Both the position numbers and the translations under genes were made by a program. From Ectocarpus siliculosus (lineage: Eukaryota; Sar; Phaeophyceae; Ectocarpales; Ectocarpaceae), in assembly GCA_000310025.1 (NCBI GenBank), contig FN649745.1, forward strand, positions 218,879 through 282,878: a stretch of 64,000 nt of DNA, written 5' to 3'. The notes under the pieces were generated by a model. It had not been told where the DNA came from, ran no database searches, and worked only from the letters and a program-made list of their open reading frames with translations. Shown here piece after piece: positions 39,852 through 52,774 of the stretch (the first letter of the stretch is position 1; every line of letters begins with the position of its first letter).

Positions 39852-42072
39852 GTCCGTTGCGCCGCCAGGTGGAGGGGGGTGATGAGATTTGAATTTGTTG
39901 CGTCTGATACCTACACGGAGCACGCACACAGCTCGCGGCAGAAGCACCGGCCTCTGCTAGGGTAGCTACTGTATCTACACGGCACACGGCGGAAGCACCG
40001 GCCTCAGCGTGGCAGCGGTCTTGTTGTTGCTCAGACAGGAGTTGCACAGGCAGGGAGAGGCGGGTAAAACGCTCAAAAATAATGCACGGCCGTAGTAGTG
40101 CTAGCCTGACATCTCGTACCACACGGCGGTCAGGACGGTTCACGCTGAGTCTTGCCGGGTGCGGAGTTTTGGAAGAAACTCTTTCCGAAACATGAAAACG
40201 AGTCAGCTTGACCTGATCGTACCGAGAGAGAGGCAAACCGGCGGGTATGTGGCAGTACGTCGGCAATCGCCCCCATGGAACAGCGGTGGTGGGGATTGAA
40301 AAGGGCAAGGTTTGGAGGAAGAATTGGAAAGGGTCAGGGGTTGTGTATTCACGGACATTAATATATGACGTTCACAGGCTTGCTTGTTGTAGGACCCCCG
40401 TTTTGCTTGGTATTTTCTTCGGCGAAACTCAACCCGTTGTACAATAGGTAACATGTTTCGCAGTCGTTTTTTTGTTCTTAATAATTCTCTTGTGTTTTTT
40501 AATTGCGTCGTAAGGCCTGGTTACGGCTATGGTGCACGTCCTGTCCAGTAGGGCCGATGGAGATGTTCCGGTGTCTTTGCGGTCAGGTGCGTAGCTAGTT
40601 CCATGGCGAATACTTGTTTATGTCGTGCACTAACGATCTACACGGTAATCAGCAATTTCATGATCGCACGCAATGGTTGTCGTAGGCAGTGTTGAACGGG
40701 GGTTCATAAATAAATATCACGCTCTAGACTAACCGGGGGTTATGAGTGATGCGGCACAGACAGTTGATGGTAGGTGCGTTGCTTGCTTGCTTTCGTGTAT
40801 AGTACAAGTATTGAAGATGGGGGATTGGTTGCAAGGTGTTGAATGAGCTCGGTCACCTTGGAGGGGGCTCCGGCGAATATCACAATAGCCCGCGGTTGGT
40901 TGCATTCCCTTACAAAATAATATTCACAATATTGAGATGCGATGATCACCTTTCCCGTAGCAACTTCCAGGATATCCCTCCAAGTGCCTTCGCATGGAAA
41001 GGCGGGTACTCTTCTCAGTATAAAAACAAAATCTAATATTATTAAGTACGTACGTGTTTCCCTTTCAACTTTTCTAGCTATGCCATTGCAAGGGTGATGT
41101 TGGACGAGCCTTGTTCATGTGAATTAATGTGAACTGGTGTGGATTGTTCCCGCTTTGGATTCGACTCCTTTTGTGCCCATGAAGTGCAGGCAGATATCGC
41201 CCGCTGCCCGCTGGACAGGTATGATTACATACAATGAACACCGCGTTCAGAATTCTCTTTTTCTCCCTTGTTTTAGGTAGACGAAAACTCTACACCACCA
41301 ACCGCGACGCACACCGAATCACAGCAGCAGCAGCATCATCACACATAATCGTAATCTACACACCCAACAGATCCTGTACTTTATATATTCCGCTCAGAGA
41401 TCTTTAGCCGACAGGCTCGATCAATCAAAAGCGGTCGCCGCCGCGGGCCTCTACTCGTCGCAGCACTTAGAACCCGAAAAGGTGCCTTTAAAACACGACA
41501 GTCAAGTCACTCGAGGGGCTGGCATGCGCAAGCAAGCAGGGAATAGGCAACAAACACACCACATCACGAGAAGCTACAAAAACATCAAGGGGGCTACAAA
41601 AAAACTAACTCTCCATATGCATGGTCGTTGTGTACACTATCTATACGCGTCGCCGCTTCAGAACCTCTTTGTTTCGCCCAAGTACCAAGTTACGATATGT
41701 TTTTTTTCTTACCTATGACGCAACAAATTCAGCTCCTCCACAGACAATAAAAGTCTGGGATAGATTAGCAACGACTCCATCGCAGCTGTCTCTAACTCCC
41801 TCTACGAGGTACACCTGCTTTTGTGATCTCACGTCCTTCCATGTCCCTCTTTCATTTTTATTAGCCTGGAGTTCTGGACCAGCTCCCAGGGTTCTGAAGC
41901 GCTGGCGGGTGCTGCAACACCCCTGCTGGCCAGCCAACAACGGCCTAAACTATTTACCTGCCGCTTTCCGTAAACTCGCGCTTGGAATGCACGATGGGGG
42001 ATCGCAACTACTACGCATGCCTTACTGGGGGTGTAGACCGACACACGGGGAGAGAGAGAGGGGGGAAGATTA
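39852..42072. other. Convergent intergenic region between the two kinesin genes
   Basis: It holds both 3' untranslated regions. It is relatively AT-rich between 40440 and 41750. No open frame longer than about 165 codons, and none recognisable; no RNA gene seen. Confidence 0.5.
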
Positions 42073-45000
42073 CTACGTCACAGGACGCGGTGGTACGGGG
42101 GGGGGGACTTTGCGGCCATTGACTGGCGAACATTGTCTCGACCCATTGATTTTTCCGCTGCTAGCTGGCGGGGGCGTCGCTGTGCTTGTGTTTGTGGGGC
42201 TCGTGCTTGGAGCACCGTTCCCAGAACCGTTCCACGAACGGGGACCAGCCCCAGCCCCCCCGCCGTTTATCACCATCATCCGTTCCAGCTGTTCGACCTT
42301 CGCGCGGAGGTCGGCGTTCTCGCGCTTGAGGGACAGGATCTCTCTGGAACGGGCGTCCATGTGAACGACCATCTTGTTCTTTACCTGCAAGAAGAGTATT
42401 TACCAGAGATCGAAGGGGGGGCGTGGAGGACCGGGGGTGGGGGGTAGGGGGGGGTGTACTCATAGTCGTGCATGCCGTGTAGTCGTTAGACCATTGACCT
42501 CGCATCCCTACAAAGCCGTGAAGGAGCAGGGGGGGGGGGCGGGGGGGGGGTTACTGGAGCTCGATCGATCGCTGGGGTGTGCAGAGATCGCGGGTGGGCC
42601 GCGGGGAAGGCCACTATTTGTACTCCTCTGCTCGACCGCACTGTACGTTGTGTCCACGCTCGAGCACTCTGGTTGAGACGCTCTTCCTCTTCCTCCTCCT
42701 CCTCCTGCCACTGTTGGCAACGTGTGAACAAACGAGCTAGGAAGAGGGTCGTGGAGAGCATCTACGGGTCGCGGCTATTCGCTCCCCTTAAGAACTAAGA
42801 ACCAAGCCGATTCCATGGGCGTTTAGCTAGATGCCGCACACGATCGACGGCCTAAAACAAGACGAGTTCGCAACAACGAGAACAATCGGTGCGAGCGACC
42901 AGTCTTTGACACGATCGCACCAAACTTTGGACGCCCCTTGCGCGAAGGATCTGCTCTCTGTCTCTCGTGACAAGGACAGCCTCATTGTTGCGTGCGTGGT
43001 AGATAAGGGGGAGACAGATAGATATATAGGTCTATACGAAGTATATTTAGACGAATGAACAAGAAGAAGGCGATGGGCGGACCAGCAAAGAAGAACCAAA
43101 ACAAAGCCCACCGGTCGGTCCGCTCACGGGAATGCAAGGCAAAAGACGCACCTTCTTGAGCCGCTCGGCGAAGCGGAGAGTGCTCAGCGTCTCCGGCTCG
43201 CTGGCCTCGATGGGACTCACGTTGCAGCACACCACGGTGTAGGCGGTTCCCCCGAGGGAATCCTGCGGAGGTGGACGACAGAGAAGGAGTAGATGCGTTT
43301 CAGTGATTTTTCGGGTTTTCTCATTCAGCTAGCGCCCGCACTTCAAAAAACAAATTGGCGCACTCAAGAACCTGGGAGCTAAGAAACCCAGGCTCCAAAC
43401 ATAAGAACTTTGATAACTTGGCCATAAGAACACGTGCTCAGTCAAGAAGTCTACACTGAAACCTATATAGTCGCTGGTGGGGTACATAATAGAGGATAAA
43501 AGAAACGAGCCTCGGCGTTCTTGAGTGCGGGCGCCAACTGTGTTACTAGCATCGACAGCGCCAACTAACAGGCTGGCCAATGAAAAGACGTCGGTCTCGG
43601 TGCGGTTGAACACGCGAAATGCTTCGAAAAGGCCATGATCTGTCTGGGGCCCCCGTGAGGGGGCGTCACTGAGGAGCCTATGCTACTCTCCGGATTAAAT
43701 AAAGCGAATATTTCAGATGGATCCTACCAAAGGGGGGAGGAGTCTGAAATTGGTGTTTATTGGAGTTGATAGAAGAAGTGGGCATTTATATTATATGGCA
43801 AAGAGTATGTCTGCGTGCTTGCAGGAGAGGAGGCATGCGCGCCGAGATAAGGAAGCTGCTCGCAGGAGATTCCGTTTGCGCCCGATCACGTTGAAGCATC
43901 AGCAGTGCTGGAGCACAGGGACTGCTAGACGTACGATTGGACAACACTGCCAGCTGCTGGTTTAGGACATTCTGTTCCGGGAGCTAGTGTTGTCGTCTTC
44001 CCACCCACGCCACCCTCGATTTTTCCGAAAGAGGGGGGGGGNNNNNNNNNNNNNNNNNNNNNNNNNNNNNNNNNNNNNNNNNNNNNNNNNNNNNNNNNNN
44101 NNNNNNNNNNNNNNNNNNNNNNNNNNNNNNNNNNNNNNNNNNNNNNNTCACTTTCTTCGAAAAATACAATAAAGACAGTTGTCGCATTTAGAACAGAAAA
44201 AGACTGCAGTGTGTGTGTGTGTAAATTTTTCGAAGAAAGTGAGGGGGGGGAGGGGGCGTTCGTGTTTGAGGTATGTTGGTGCCTGCAGCGGGAATCTTGG
44301 CTCTTTACATGAAGAATTTTGTTCCTCCGCAATAAAACGAAGGAGTTTATACCACTCGGGATGACGGCGCTACTCCGTGGACAGGAACACGACCACAACC
44401 TTCGCCTTCGGAACCTATTCTCATGGCGGAGAGAGACACACAAAGGTAAACGCTTGAGAGACGTCGATACCGCACCTGGAGTAACCTCGTGAGCTTGCTG
44501 TCTCTGTACGGCACGTGCGTGGTACCCCCCGATGAAGTGAGCGCCTTGATCACGTTTCCTAGAGCACTGAGGCTCTTGTTGATCTGAGCGCCTTCCTGCT
44601 CACACGCATTATTTGCACACACAGTGGAAAGAGGGGGGGCGGTTACGGGGGAAATGAGAAACAATATTGCTTTTAAGCGGCTAGGCAAGGGGTGCCGGGG
44701 TCGTGCTTGGTTGATGGCTGTCGGGCTCGGCCGTGCACTACAACCAGTCCTATCGGTGGTCTGAGGCGGAACCAGGTGTGCTCGCATGTTGCTGCTGCAA
44801 GTACGCATAAAGGCGTCGATACAAAAAGTCCTCGCTAGACGAGAGCGACCGGTTCCTACCAGGCCAACACGCCCCTCAGATTTGGGGGGGGGGCGGGGTG
44901 TACTCAGAGTCGTGCATGCCGTAGTCGTTAGACCATTGACCTCGCATCCCTGTAAAGCCGGGACGGAGCACGCCGGGTTCTCAACGGACCAGGCTCTCAC

Positions 45001-48000
45001 ATCACCAAGCGCGAAGCGCCGTGAGGTATTCGGCGAGTCGCATGAAGGGTGCGCTGCATCCTGCTAAGCGTGTTCGGCATCTTGTGCTTACTTCCTTGCG
45101 TACGGATGACAGCTGCGTATGACTTAATTTACTTTCTGGTGCTTTCACTTCCAGAGACGGTTGTAAACACTGTGTAACTGCCTCGAGGGTGCTCGACCAA
45201 TTTAACACAACGTGGTGCGATTATCCCCTTTGCGCGGAGTCAGGGTTCTCGACCCCGCACAATATGATCTACTCGACCACTATTCATGATTTGGGGGGGG
45301 GGTGATTCAGCATTGGGTGTTCGGCAGCAACGCATCGCGAAACATGTTGCCATGCGACAAAGGCCCGACAATAGAATGACCTTCGCCTACGCTTGCTTGG
45401 TCTCGTCGTGTTTCGTGTCCGCCCTCAACTACTACCGGTTCGATACACTCTACCGAAGCGCTCGGAGAGCAAGAGACCTGTGACGGGGAGCTCTCAACAG
45501 ACCCGCTTTTGTTGAGTTTTCGTTTGGGTGCTTGCTACAGCACCAAGGAAGCAGAGGCAACGAGATGACCTCCTTGAAACGAGCCCCCTCCTGGCCACGC
45601 TGACATCTGATTGGCGGACGACCTACACACAGCATTGCCGGCTACGAAATATAATAATCGACATGAGAGACCGAAGAGAGTCAAAAATCGCTTTTGTCAC
45701 GGCCATGAGACAAATCATACACAGCCAGACATAGAGAACAACGTATATCGGTTTTCCAACCCTCTCATCCTTCGCAGCCGGCACTGCCGGTATACCAGGA
45801 GTTGGTCCATCCCTCCTCTTACACCGTAGCCGGCACCGGTGTACCGGGGAACAATTCGCGACTAACCTTGAGTCTTTGGCCGGCCGCCCCGGTGGACTTG
45901 GCCCTCTCCGACCCGGCCAAATCCACGAGACTAATCTTGGAGCGAATGGTTCCTAAGTCTGCCGCCGCTTCTTCTCCGCCGCCGCCGCCGCCGCCCCCGT
46001 CGTCGTCGTCGTTGAGCACGGATTGGATGATGGAGAGTGTCAGGACCGCGTGGGAACGGCTGGACGCAGCGTTCATCTATGCTCGATCGCACGATGAGGG
46101 GGCCAGTAGGGGGGGTTCCGGTATTACGAAACGAAGAGAGCAGCAACAACGCGGCTTTTTGTTTTAGACTTGGGCATACATTTCCACCAGGAGCACGAGG
46201 TTTCGGAACAGAAAACTCAGAGCCAGCACACAAGCATCGTGCATACCCGTCAGGACAACGAAAAGGGACAGACACACATATCTGTAGATCTAAAAACATG
46301 GTATTCCACCAAGCAAAGTGATCTATCTCTCATTTGGAAAAAAAAAACTCGGGCGAGAGGGTGGCATGGTAAGCGATCGTCGGTTACCTGGGTCTCTCCT
46401 TTGCTCCGTACGGTGGAGCCCCTAGCCAGCAGACCCAGCACGGCGGCCTCGCTTTGCACCTTCTCCTCCGTGACGTTCTCGACGTAAACTCCGTCCTGCT
46501 CCCGAAGGCCAAGATGCATGAAAAACATATGTTAGTTTTATTAGAAATACGACGGTGTATAAATAGAAAAAATGCATCAAAGGGGACGGAACATGGTTGT
46601 GCGGTGCTTTTAATGTCAGGTGAAATTGTGAGCGATTTGCAGTAACAGTGAGGAGGCGAACGCCTGGCGGTGTGATCAGTTTCCCATCTCGTTTCCGAGC
46701 TTGCGGAGTTTTGATGTGCACACCCCGAGCCAACTACTACTCTCCGTCCCCGTCCGAACCAATCGAAAATCGAGTCGCTCTTCTGCTTTTCTTCTCCCTT
46801 TCCCTCCTTCGTAGGTGCAATCAACTGCCACTGTTGCTTTTGTACGCAGTGGGGAGCGTTTTCCACGGGAGCAGGGGAAACAGGGTGCGCGAGTTTGCCG
46901 GGCCAACACACGTCCAAGACACCCCATTTTTTCATGCACACCCCAACGTCACACCCAGCTAAAGCTGCGAAAAGTCACGTTTGTTGTTAGGGTATTCTCA
47001 CACAACGCCGTTGTTTCAGGAGCCAGCAGCAGCACAGTATCGCACCCCCCCCCCCAGTTGTCGCCCGGCAGGAACAATCGTAGTGGAAACTCATTCTTCC
47101 ACCCCGGCGCTACGTTCTTGCTGTAAAGGACGGTGTGGCTAGAGAAAGCCCCGTCACCGCCCTCTAGGTTACGAGAGACAGGTTTCCTCAGCACTCATAC
47201 ACGACCTATGCAGACTTGCATCAACGAAACGATCCCACAGCAACCGCGTACGTGCCAAAACATGCTGCCGCGGCCGTGATGTGGTGCCAAAGCTCACACA
47301 GCTGTTACGTTACACGTACGGAGAAACATTCCCACCCGCTCTAAATCTTTTTACAGCAGTAGATACTTACACGGGTTTTGCTACGTCCATGTACAGACGA
47401 AACTAAAGCGTTCACCTTGTTCTCGCGAATCGTGGGCTTGCCCTTCCCTTCCGAAAACACTCCGCCGCCGCCGCCGCCGCCGCCCCCCGCCGGCGGCGAC
47501 ACCGTAGGGGACACCGAGTTAGACCCCTGCCTGGCTCTGGGAGACGTCTTCTTCTTCACGGGACTGTCAGCCGAATTAATTCTTGCGGATGGGTCGGTGA
47601 GGAGGTCTACGACGTTCTCGTTGTAGATCTTCGTAACGTCGTCGTCGTCGTCGAAAGTAACGCCGCGGTGGAACACATCGCCGCCGCCGCCGCAACCGTG
47701 TTTGTGTTTGGCGTACAGACCCCGATAGTTGATGAAACGTTGCCCGAGGGAAAGGGGAGTAGGATGAGTGGGGCGCTGAGGAGGGAGGGGTTGTTGCAAG
47801 CTATGCATGCGTAGCATGCCGTACGACGGGGGGGGGGGGGGGGGGGTTCGCAGCTGGACGGGGTGTTTCGATGGTGGCATCGGTAGTAAATCTTGCATTG
47901 GTGGGTCCAACACGCTGCCTGTCTTCTCACATCAACACCTATGTCACATGTGCGCCCATGCGTTTTTTATATTTTATTTGGTGATGAACACCTCTTCAGG

Positions 48001-50577
48001 CAAAGACGTTTCGTCCCTCTCATGACTTCGCAAAAAAAAGGGCGGTCTATATTCCCGCAAACACCCGTGGTAATAACCACGAGTGTCAAGAGACAGGAAA
48101 CGGGGCGACCCGTATCTCCCGGTTTCGCCCCTACGGTAGTCCCCCCCACCGTCCATACCTCGACGTACGATGCCACCACCGTCACGTCCTTCTCGGTACC
48201 CAGTGCACTTATCGCCTCGAACAGCCCTTTGCACAGTCGAGGGATCACGCCGGGCTCCTGGGGAGAACAAACAGTACCGTTGAACAAGCAGCAGCAAAGG
48301 TCTCAAACACTGCTTTGGCTTGTTCTTAGTGCACGACAAAGGAGCAGCGGCGTTTTTGAGCAAGAGCGGCAGAGGAGACAACACCGGACGAGACGAGAAA
48401 CGGGATCACGGTGCAAACCACGGATAACACCGAGAAAAAAAAAAAAAAGAGTGAAACGCCAAAATAACCCGAAAACTCAGGAGCCTCGTCCTGCCCCGTA
48501 CGCGTTCGTTCTCTCTCTCTATAAGAAAAAGCACCACGCCATCGTGTTACGGTTACAACCGGTTACGCGAGACACAAGGCAAACAACATGCTTTGTCATT
48601 TTTCTACACCACTCCCTCAAAACCAACGCCCACCAACGCGTTTCTTTGGCCACATAAAAATGAACAATTAAGACGTTCACACGTTGTGGCTTACTCCAAA
48701 AGCCGAGCGTCGTTTGCCTTCGACTTCCCACACCCGTGCTTGTTCCGTTTCACCGTAGTTAGCCGTTTCGAACCACCGTCACCCCCTACAGCATCAGTTC
48801 TCCGCACCTGGTCAGACCCCTCCATCGTGAACGTCTTCCCAGACCCCGTCTGGCCGTACGCTATCATGGTAGCATTGAAACCCTGGAGAAGGTTCTGGAT
48901 CAGCTTCGGCCCGGCCACCCGATACACCTGCGAGGCACACGGAGAACAAGGAAGACAAGATAACAGCAAACCCCGAGACCGGTCAAGGAGACCCCGCGCC
49001 AAGACTGAACAGCTGGAGAAGACGGGAGGCGGAGAATTTCTCCGGTTTGACCCCGAGCATCTCCCGGAAAGGAGTACCGTAGGTGACACACGAAACATGT
49101 CTCACGCCCTGGATCGATTTTCACCGAAGAGGCTGTGTACCGATACGTTTTGGGAAATCTCTCGACGAGACGGTTCCGACGACGCCGCTATTTTTCGGCC
49201 CCGCCACTCTTTCTGCTGCGAAGAAATCGAGCCTTCAAAATCAATCCAGGGGGTGTGGTATCTTGCGTAACCCACGGTAGACGGGCGCACCCAGAAGAGA
49301 TGTAAACCGCAAATCACAAGATCGCGCATTGTTTCATGCTTCTGCTGGAGGCAGAAAGTAGGCGCACGTCACGTCGCCCAACCCCCACCCCGACATCAAG
49401 CTTCTAGATTTAAAATGGTTGTCCTAGAGACATTGGCACGTCAACGATGTTTCCTTGAGGAAGGAGCAATATAAGACTTGACAAGGAGACCACTGCCTTG
49501 CCTGGATACTCCGGCATGAACAGGCATTGAAGGCATATCATTTGCCGGGTATACCTAACCGTGCCAGCTAGAACTCGGGAGTTTTGAGCAAGTTTCGGCC
49601 TGCAGGCGCGTGTTTGTACCCTCGACCCCTTCCCGTTGTTGTAGGAATGCGAGGTGTATGGTCTACACCGACATACGGCACGCGTTTGTATGAGTACATC
49701 CTCACCCCTTCCCTTACCTCTTCTTGGGTGGTCGTGTGCGGCAGGACGGCGTCGAAGGTACAAGTCTTTTCCGACGCGGTGGTCTTGCTGGCCGGGACGT
49801 GCAGCTGCTTGTTGGATATCCATCGTGCATCAATTTAGGAAAGGCCAAAAGGCAAGGGGTGGGTAAGAGAGAGGGGGATGGTGGAGTTAAAAGTGCCCAA
49901 AGGAGAGAGGGGGGGAGGGGGAGTGTGTGATACACGGGAACCTGTGGAACCACATCAAGACGTGTATTCCCGTGTTTTCGAGAGTCAAGACAATTCTCTC
50001 TCGCGCGCTTACCCACGTGTGTTGTGGGTAGCACGGATTCCACGCTCTGTTGCTGTAGTTTTGCCGTGTTGCTCACGAGAATGCGACCGATGTAGAAAGG
50101 GGTATGATGCGGTGTAAATTGACGAGGGACGTGCGCGACCCCCCTCCGGAGTGACCTCCCAGCCAACGGGCACCTCAATCCCTCGGGTGGATACAAATCG
50201 CTCCAAAAATAGACCTCCTTAACACGAAATCAACCCGAGCATACAAAGGGATAAGATCGCAAGAACGAGAGTGTACTGTAGGTAGGTCTTCGAAACTCTG
50301 TTGTCTCTCTCCGGAGTCTTTTTACAATCCTCTCAGGGTTTATCATCGAGAAAGCGTGACACGTACCTGTGTCGGCCCCTGAACCTGAAGACAGCATCGC
50401 TGCCCTTGCTCGGACCGCGACACCGGCCTGATTCTCACTAGCACCACGATGCCCTGATCCCGTACGGACGCCACGTCCAGGGTGCCCGAAACGGCATCAT
50501 TCTCGACGCCCCCGCTGACGCTGTGACTTTGTAGGCCGTCGCTGTTCAGCCTTGTGGTGTGCCCGCTGCTGCTGCTG
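42073..50577 (-). CDS. N-terminal-motor kinesin, kinesin-1-like, short tail; 5' exon not identified
   Basis: Exons: 50577-50367, 49807-49718, 48927-48808, 48257-48159, 47628-47416, 46498-46388, 46076-45867, 44595-44476, 43262-43152, 42384-42073. They join in frame to at least 531 residues ending in TAG. Motor motifs in order: [22 protein letters not shown]-loop [27 protein letters not shown] (switch I), DLAGSERA (switch II), [29 protein letters not shown]. The set resembles kinesin-1, but subfamily is uncertain. Two low-complexity insertions interrupt the motor: a Ser/Pro/Gly9 stretch after DLLTDP and an Asp4-Gly8 stretch before DLAGSE. Only ~103 residues follow the motor: one short coiled coil, then a Pro-rich end (PPPVPPRP). 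The 50577 acceptor needs an upstream exon ending in phase 2 with the ATG; I could not find it. The 49807 acceptor is weak. Confidence 0.87.
42453..42529 (+). repeat. Interspersed repeat, tRNA-like head, truncated copy
   Basis: It starts GTGTACTCATAGTCGTGCAT and shares the block GTAGTCGTTAGACCATTGAC with 44899-45284. It breaks off into poly-G after about 77 bp. It lies in the last intron of the short-tailed kinesin. Confidence 0.8.
43332..43534. repeat. Possible small MITE-like inverted-repeat element
   Basis: GCGCCCGCACT at 43332-43342 is repeated in inverse at 43524-43534 (AGTGCGGGCGC), with a few further matching bases inside (CAA / TTG). The ~200 bp span lies in the intron 43263-44475 of the short-tailed kinesin. 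No clear target duplication is seen, so this is tentative. Confidence 0.35.
44042..44147. other. Assembly gap (106 N) at a poly-G tract
   Basis: It follows a run of G and lies in the intron 43263-44475, so no coding sequence is lost. Just right of it, TCACTTTCTTCGAAAAAT (44148-44165) and its exact reverse complement (44225-44242) form an 18-bp inverted repeat, followed by another poly-G tract. Such structure could explain the sequencing failure. Confidence 0.97.
44899..45284 (+). repeat. Interspersed repeat, tRNA-like head, fullest copy
   Basis: About 386 bp. The head (GTAGTCGTTAGACCATTGAC, then CTCGCATCCC, then CCGGGTTCTCAACGG) resembles D-arm/anticodon-arm and B-box parts of a tRNA with roughly tRNA spacing. 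A ~280-bp unrelated tail ends CTACTCGACCACTATT. Poly-G tracts abut both ends. It lies in the intron 44596-45866 of the short-tailed kinesin. Its near full-length relative is at 39177-39541 in the opposite orientation. Confidence 0.88.
49639..49704 (-). repeat. Interspersed repeat, tRNA-like head, short diverged copy
   Basis: On the minus strand it reads GATGTACTCATAC...GTAGACCATACACCTCGCATTCCTAC, matching the head of 42453-42529 and 44899-45284 with several changes. It ends 13 bases from the splice donor at 49718/49717. Confidence 0.65.
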
Positions 50578-52774
50578 CTGCAGCCCGACGGAAAGGAAAA
50601 TCGTGGCTTCTTGCTCCGTGGTGGAACCCGGGGTGGGCGGGGTGGCGTGCTGTTTGGTCGGTGAAGAGGGGAGGAAGACGTACGTTGGAATTGATGTGGT
50701 GGCGGTTGTAGAAGTTAATGTTGGCGTTGTTCTGGTGTGACATAAATTTTATCCAAGGTTTCTCATCGTGAGCTTAATATCTCATGTTAAGCACTAAGAG
50801 TCAGGAAAAATGGGCGATTTGAACGGGCGGTCACCAAAGGAGAGTTAGGTACAACCATTGCGACGGTGCTGTTGAACACTCGCTTCGAAAATCACGTGTA
50901 CTGTAAATAGTGCCGTTTCCATCTTCTCTGGCCAACCCACTTGGACGGTGTTGCCTTCTCGACCGAAGATTTCGGATCCGGGGGGTAAGGGTGGAACGAT
51001 TTCCTCTGTGATTGATGTCTTCGTCTCCTTACGCGCAAAGAGCTCATGCCACCAAGTACATACCGCACTCACCGAACAAGCGCTTCGGCAGCAGCACTAT
51101 AATATGTAGGTTCACGAGGTGCAGGGGTGCTTCAAAGAGTCGAGATCGAACGAAACAAACCACTGATTGATGGATCTTTCCGAAAACCGCGCAGACCGTG
51201 TTTCTATCGCCGCTTTTGTAACAATGCTGTCTCGAACCTCCATCCAGGCATCCAAGCTAAATAAAGCAGGGCCCTACATTTTTATGTATTGTCAATCGTA
51301 CACCTTGAGTGTTCCAAACTCCTCCAGACCCCATTTGACCTAGCGATTCCACGTAAGCACCAACAAGGCTCGGATGTGCACTATCTGCGGCACATAATCT
51401 ATCTCCCGAGCACGATGATGCGCAACAGGCCTCCCAATGGAACACCACCCAGCAACTCCCTGCGGTCTGTTGGTCCTAAACGGATTTTCGTCTGCCCCGC
51501 AATTTTTTTTTTCTTGCAGGCTACGGGCTGCAACCAACCGTAGTAACACTGAGTATACACCACCCAGCCGTTTTCTGGGAGAAGTAAGAGTTTCGCTGCC
51601 CGATCTCCTAAAAATACAGAGGGTCCTGATGCACATATACAAAGTAGGTTCAGAACCGTTGCCAAGACCAGTCCGGAGTCACCTTCACGACGTTCGCACG
51701 TATCTTACCCTATCCTACTCAAGTAGGATATGGGGGGGGACGGGGGGTGATAAACTATAATACTGCATCATCCATCCTTTTACGGTCGAGTACTCTCGCT
51801 CTCAACGTCCTGCTCGAAAGTAGCAGCAGCATGCTGTTGGGTACACTAAAACATACCAGCTGTATTTACCTTTTCTGTCACTGCTGGTACGGTTCTCTCC
51901 GGTATTGATTCATCAGCTGGGAGGGGGGGGGTCCAAAGAGGGAGCGGATTAGAGCGGGAGAGCGAGGGAGAGTAACCGCCCGTTGCCCGTTGAGCGTACC
52001 ACTGGTCTGCGGCCCTGCGGTCTCTCTCACCTCTAGTTGTTGGCTCTGCACCCACAGTCCACTGTGTGACCCTTACGACGGTCTACAGAGCAGCCGGCAG
52101 TGACAAGACTTTCCACCAGGACACTCAAGAGCTATCTGGGTAGGTCTTTGCTGGCCCGGGTCGGTCATGCTTTTGGCGGGAGATAACATAAAACACTTGT
52201 TGTGCTGCTGCAACAAAAACTGGTCTGTAAACTCTCCATTATCTGTCGTAGCGCCAAGCTAGCCCCAAGTCTGCGTCTAGAGGCGACACCACCCACATTA
52301 GGCGGCTGAGACAACAGCAAAGTGTGCTTGGTACGTGCGACAGGTATCAACGTACTGGGCGAGCGAGGAACGTGTGCCCCTGTGCACTGCTGCAAGTGTG
52401 GAATCCAACAGGAACATATTTTCATACACGGCTGCCTGCCGTTGCTTTTACCTCACACTCCGGTATTCGCCCTTGTTCTTCTTGAGATTGCCGCCGGCGC
52501 GGACGGGGATAGTAGCGTCGATGAAAGCGCTCTTGCTGCAAGCGAGGCCCATGAGAGCTCGTCGACACACACAGCCCTGCCGAGAGAGCAATGATGAGTC
52601 GAAGCTCACTGCTCAAAAGACGTTCGCGCAATTTCCTATTTCCAACCGCCGCCGGGGGGGGGGGTGGTGTGAAGGTGTTCTCGTCTAGAGAACCCCGCTC
52701 CAATTCATGCAAATTCATGCACTGCCATCTTCCAATCTTCTCTCTCCCCTCTTCCTTTTCCAACGGCAGAGATC
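50578..52774. other. Region upstream of the short-tailed kinesin and of the first MGST3-like gene
   Basis: It should contain the missing first exon and promoter of the kinesin and the promoter of MGST3 copy A. A strong-looking minus-strand donor (AAC|GTACGT at 50683) follows an ATG at 50743, but its phase does not fit the next kinesin exon. No other gene recognised. Confidence 0.4.

Noticed and set aside
50546-50743. ATG-initiated frame as the first exon of the short-tailed kinesin
   Set aside because: It is out of frame with the exon ending at 50367. The nearby donor GTACGT at 50683 gives phase 0, whereas the acceptor at 50577 needs phase 2.
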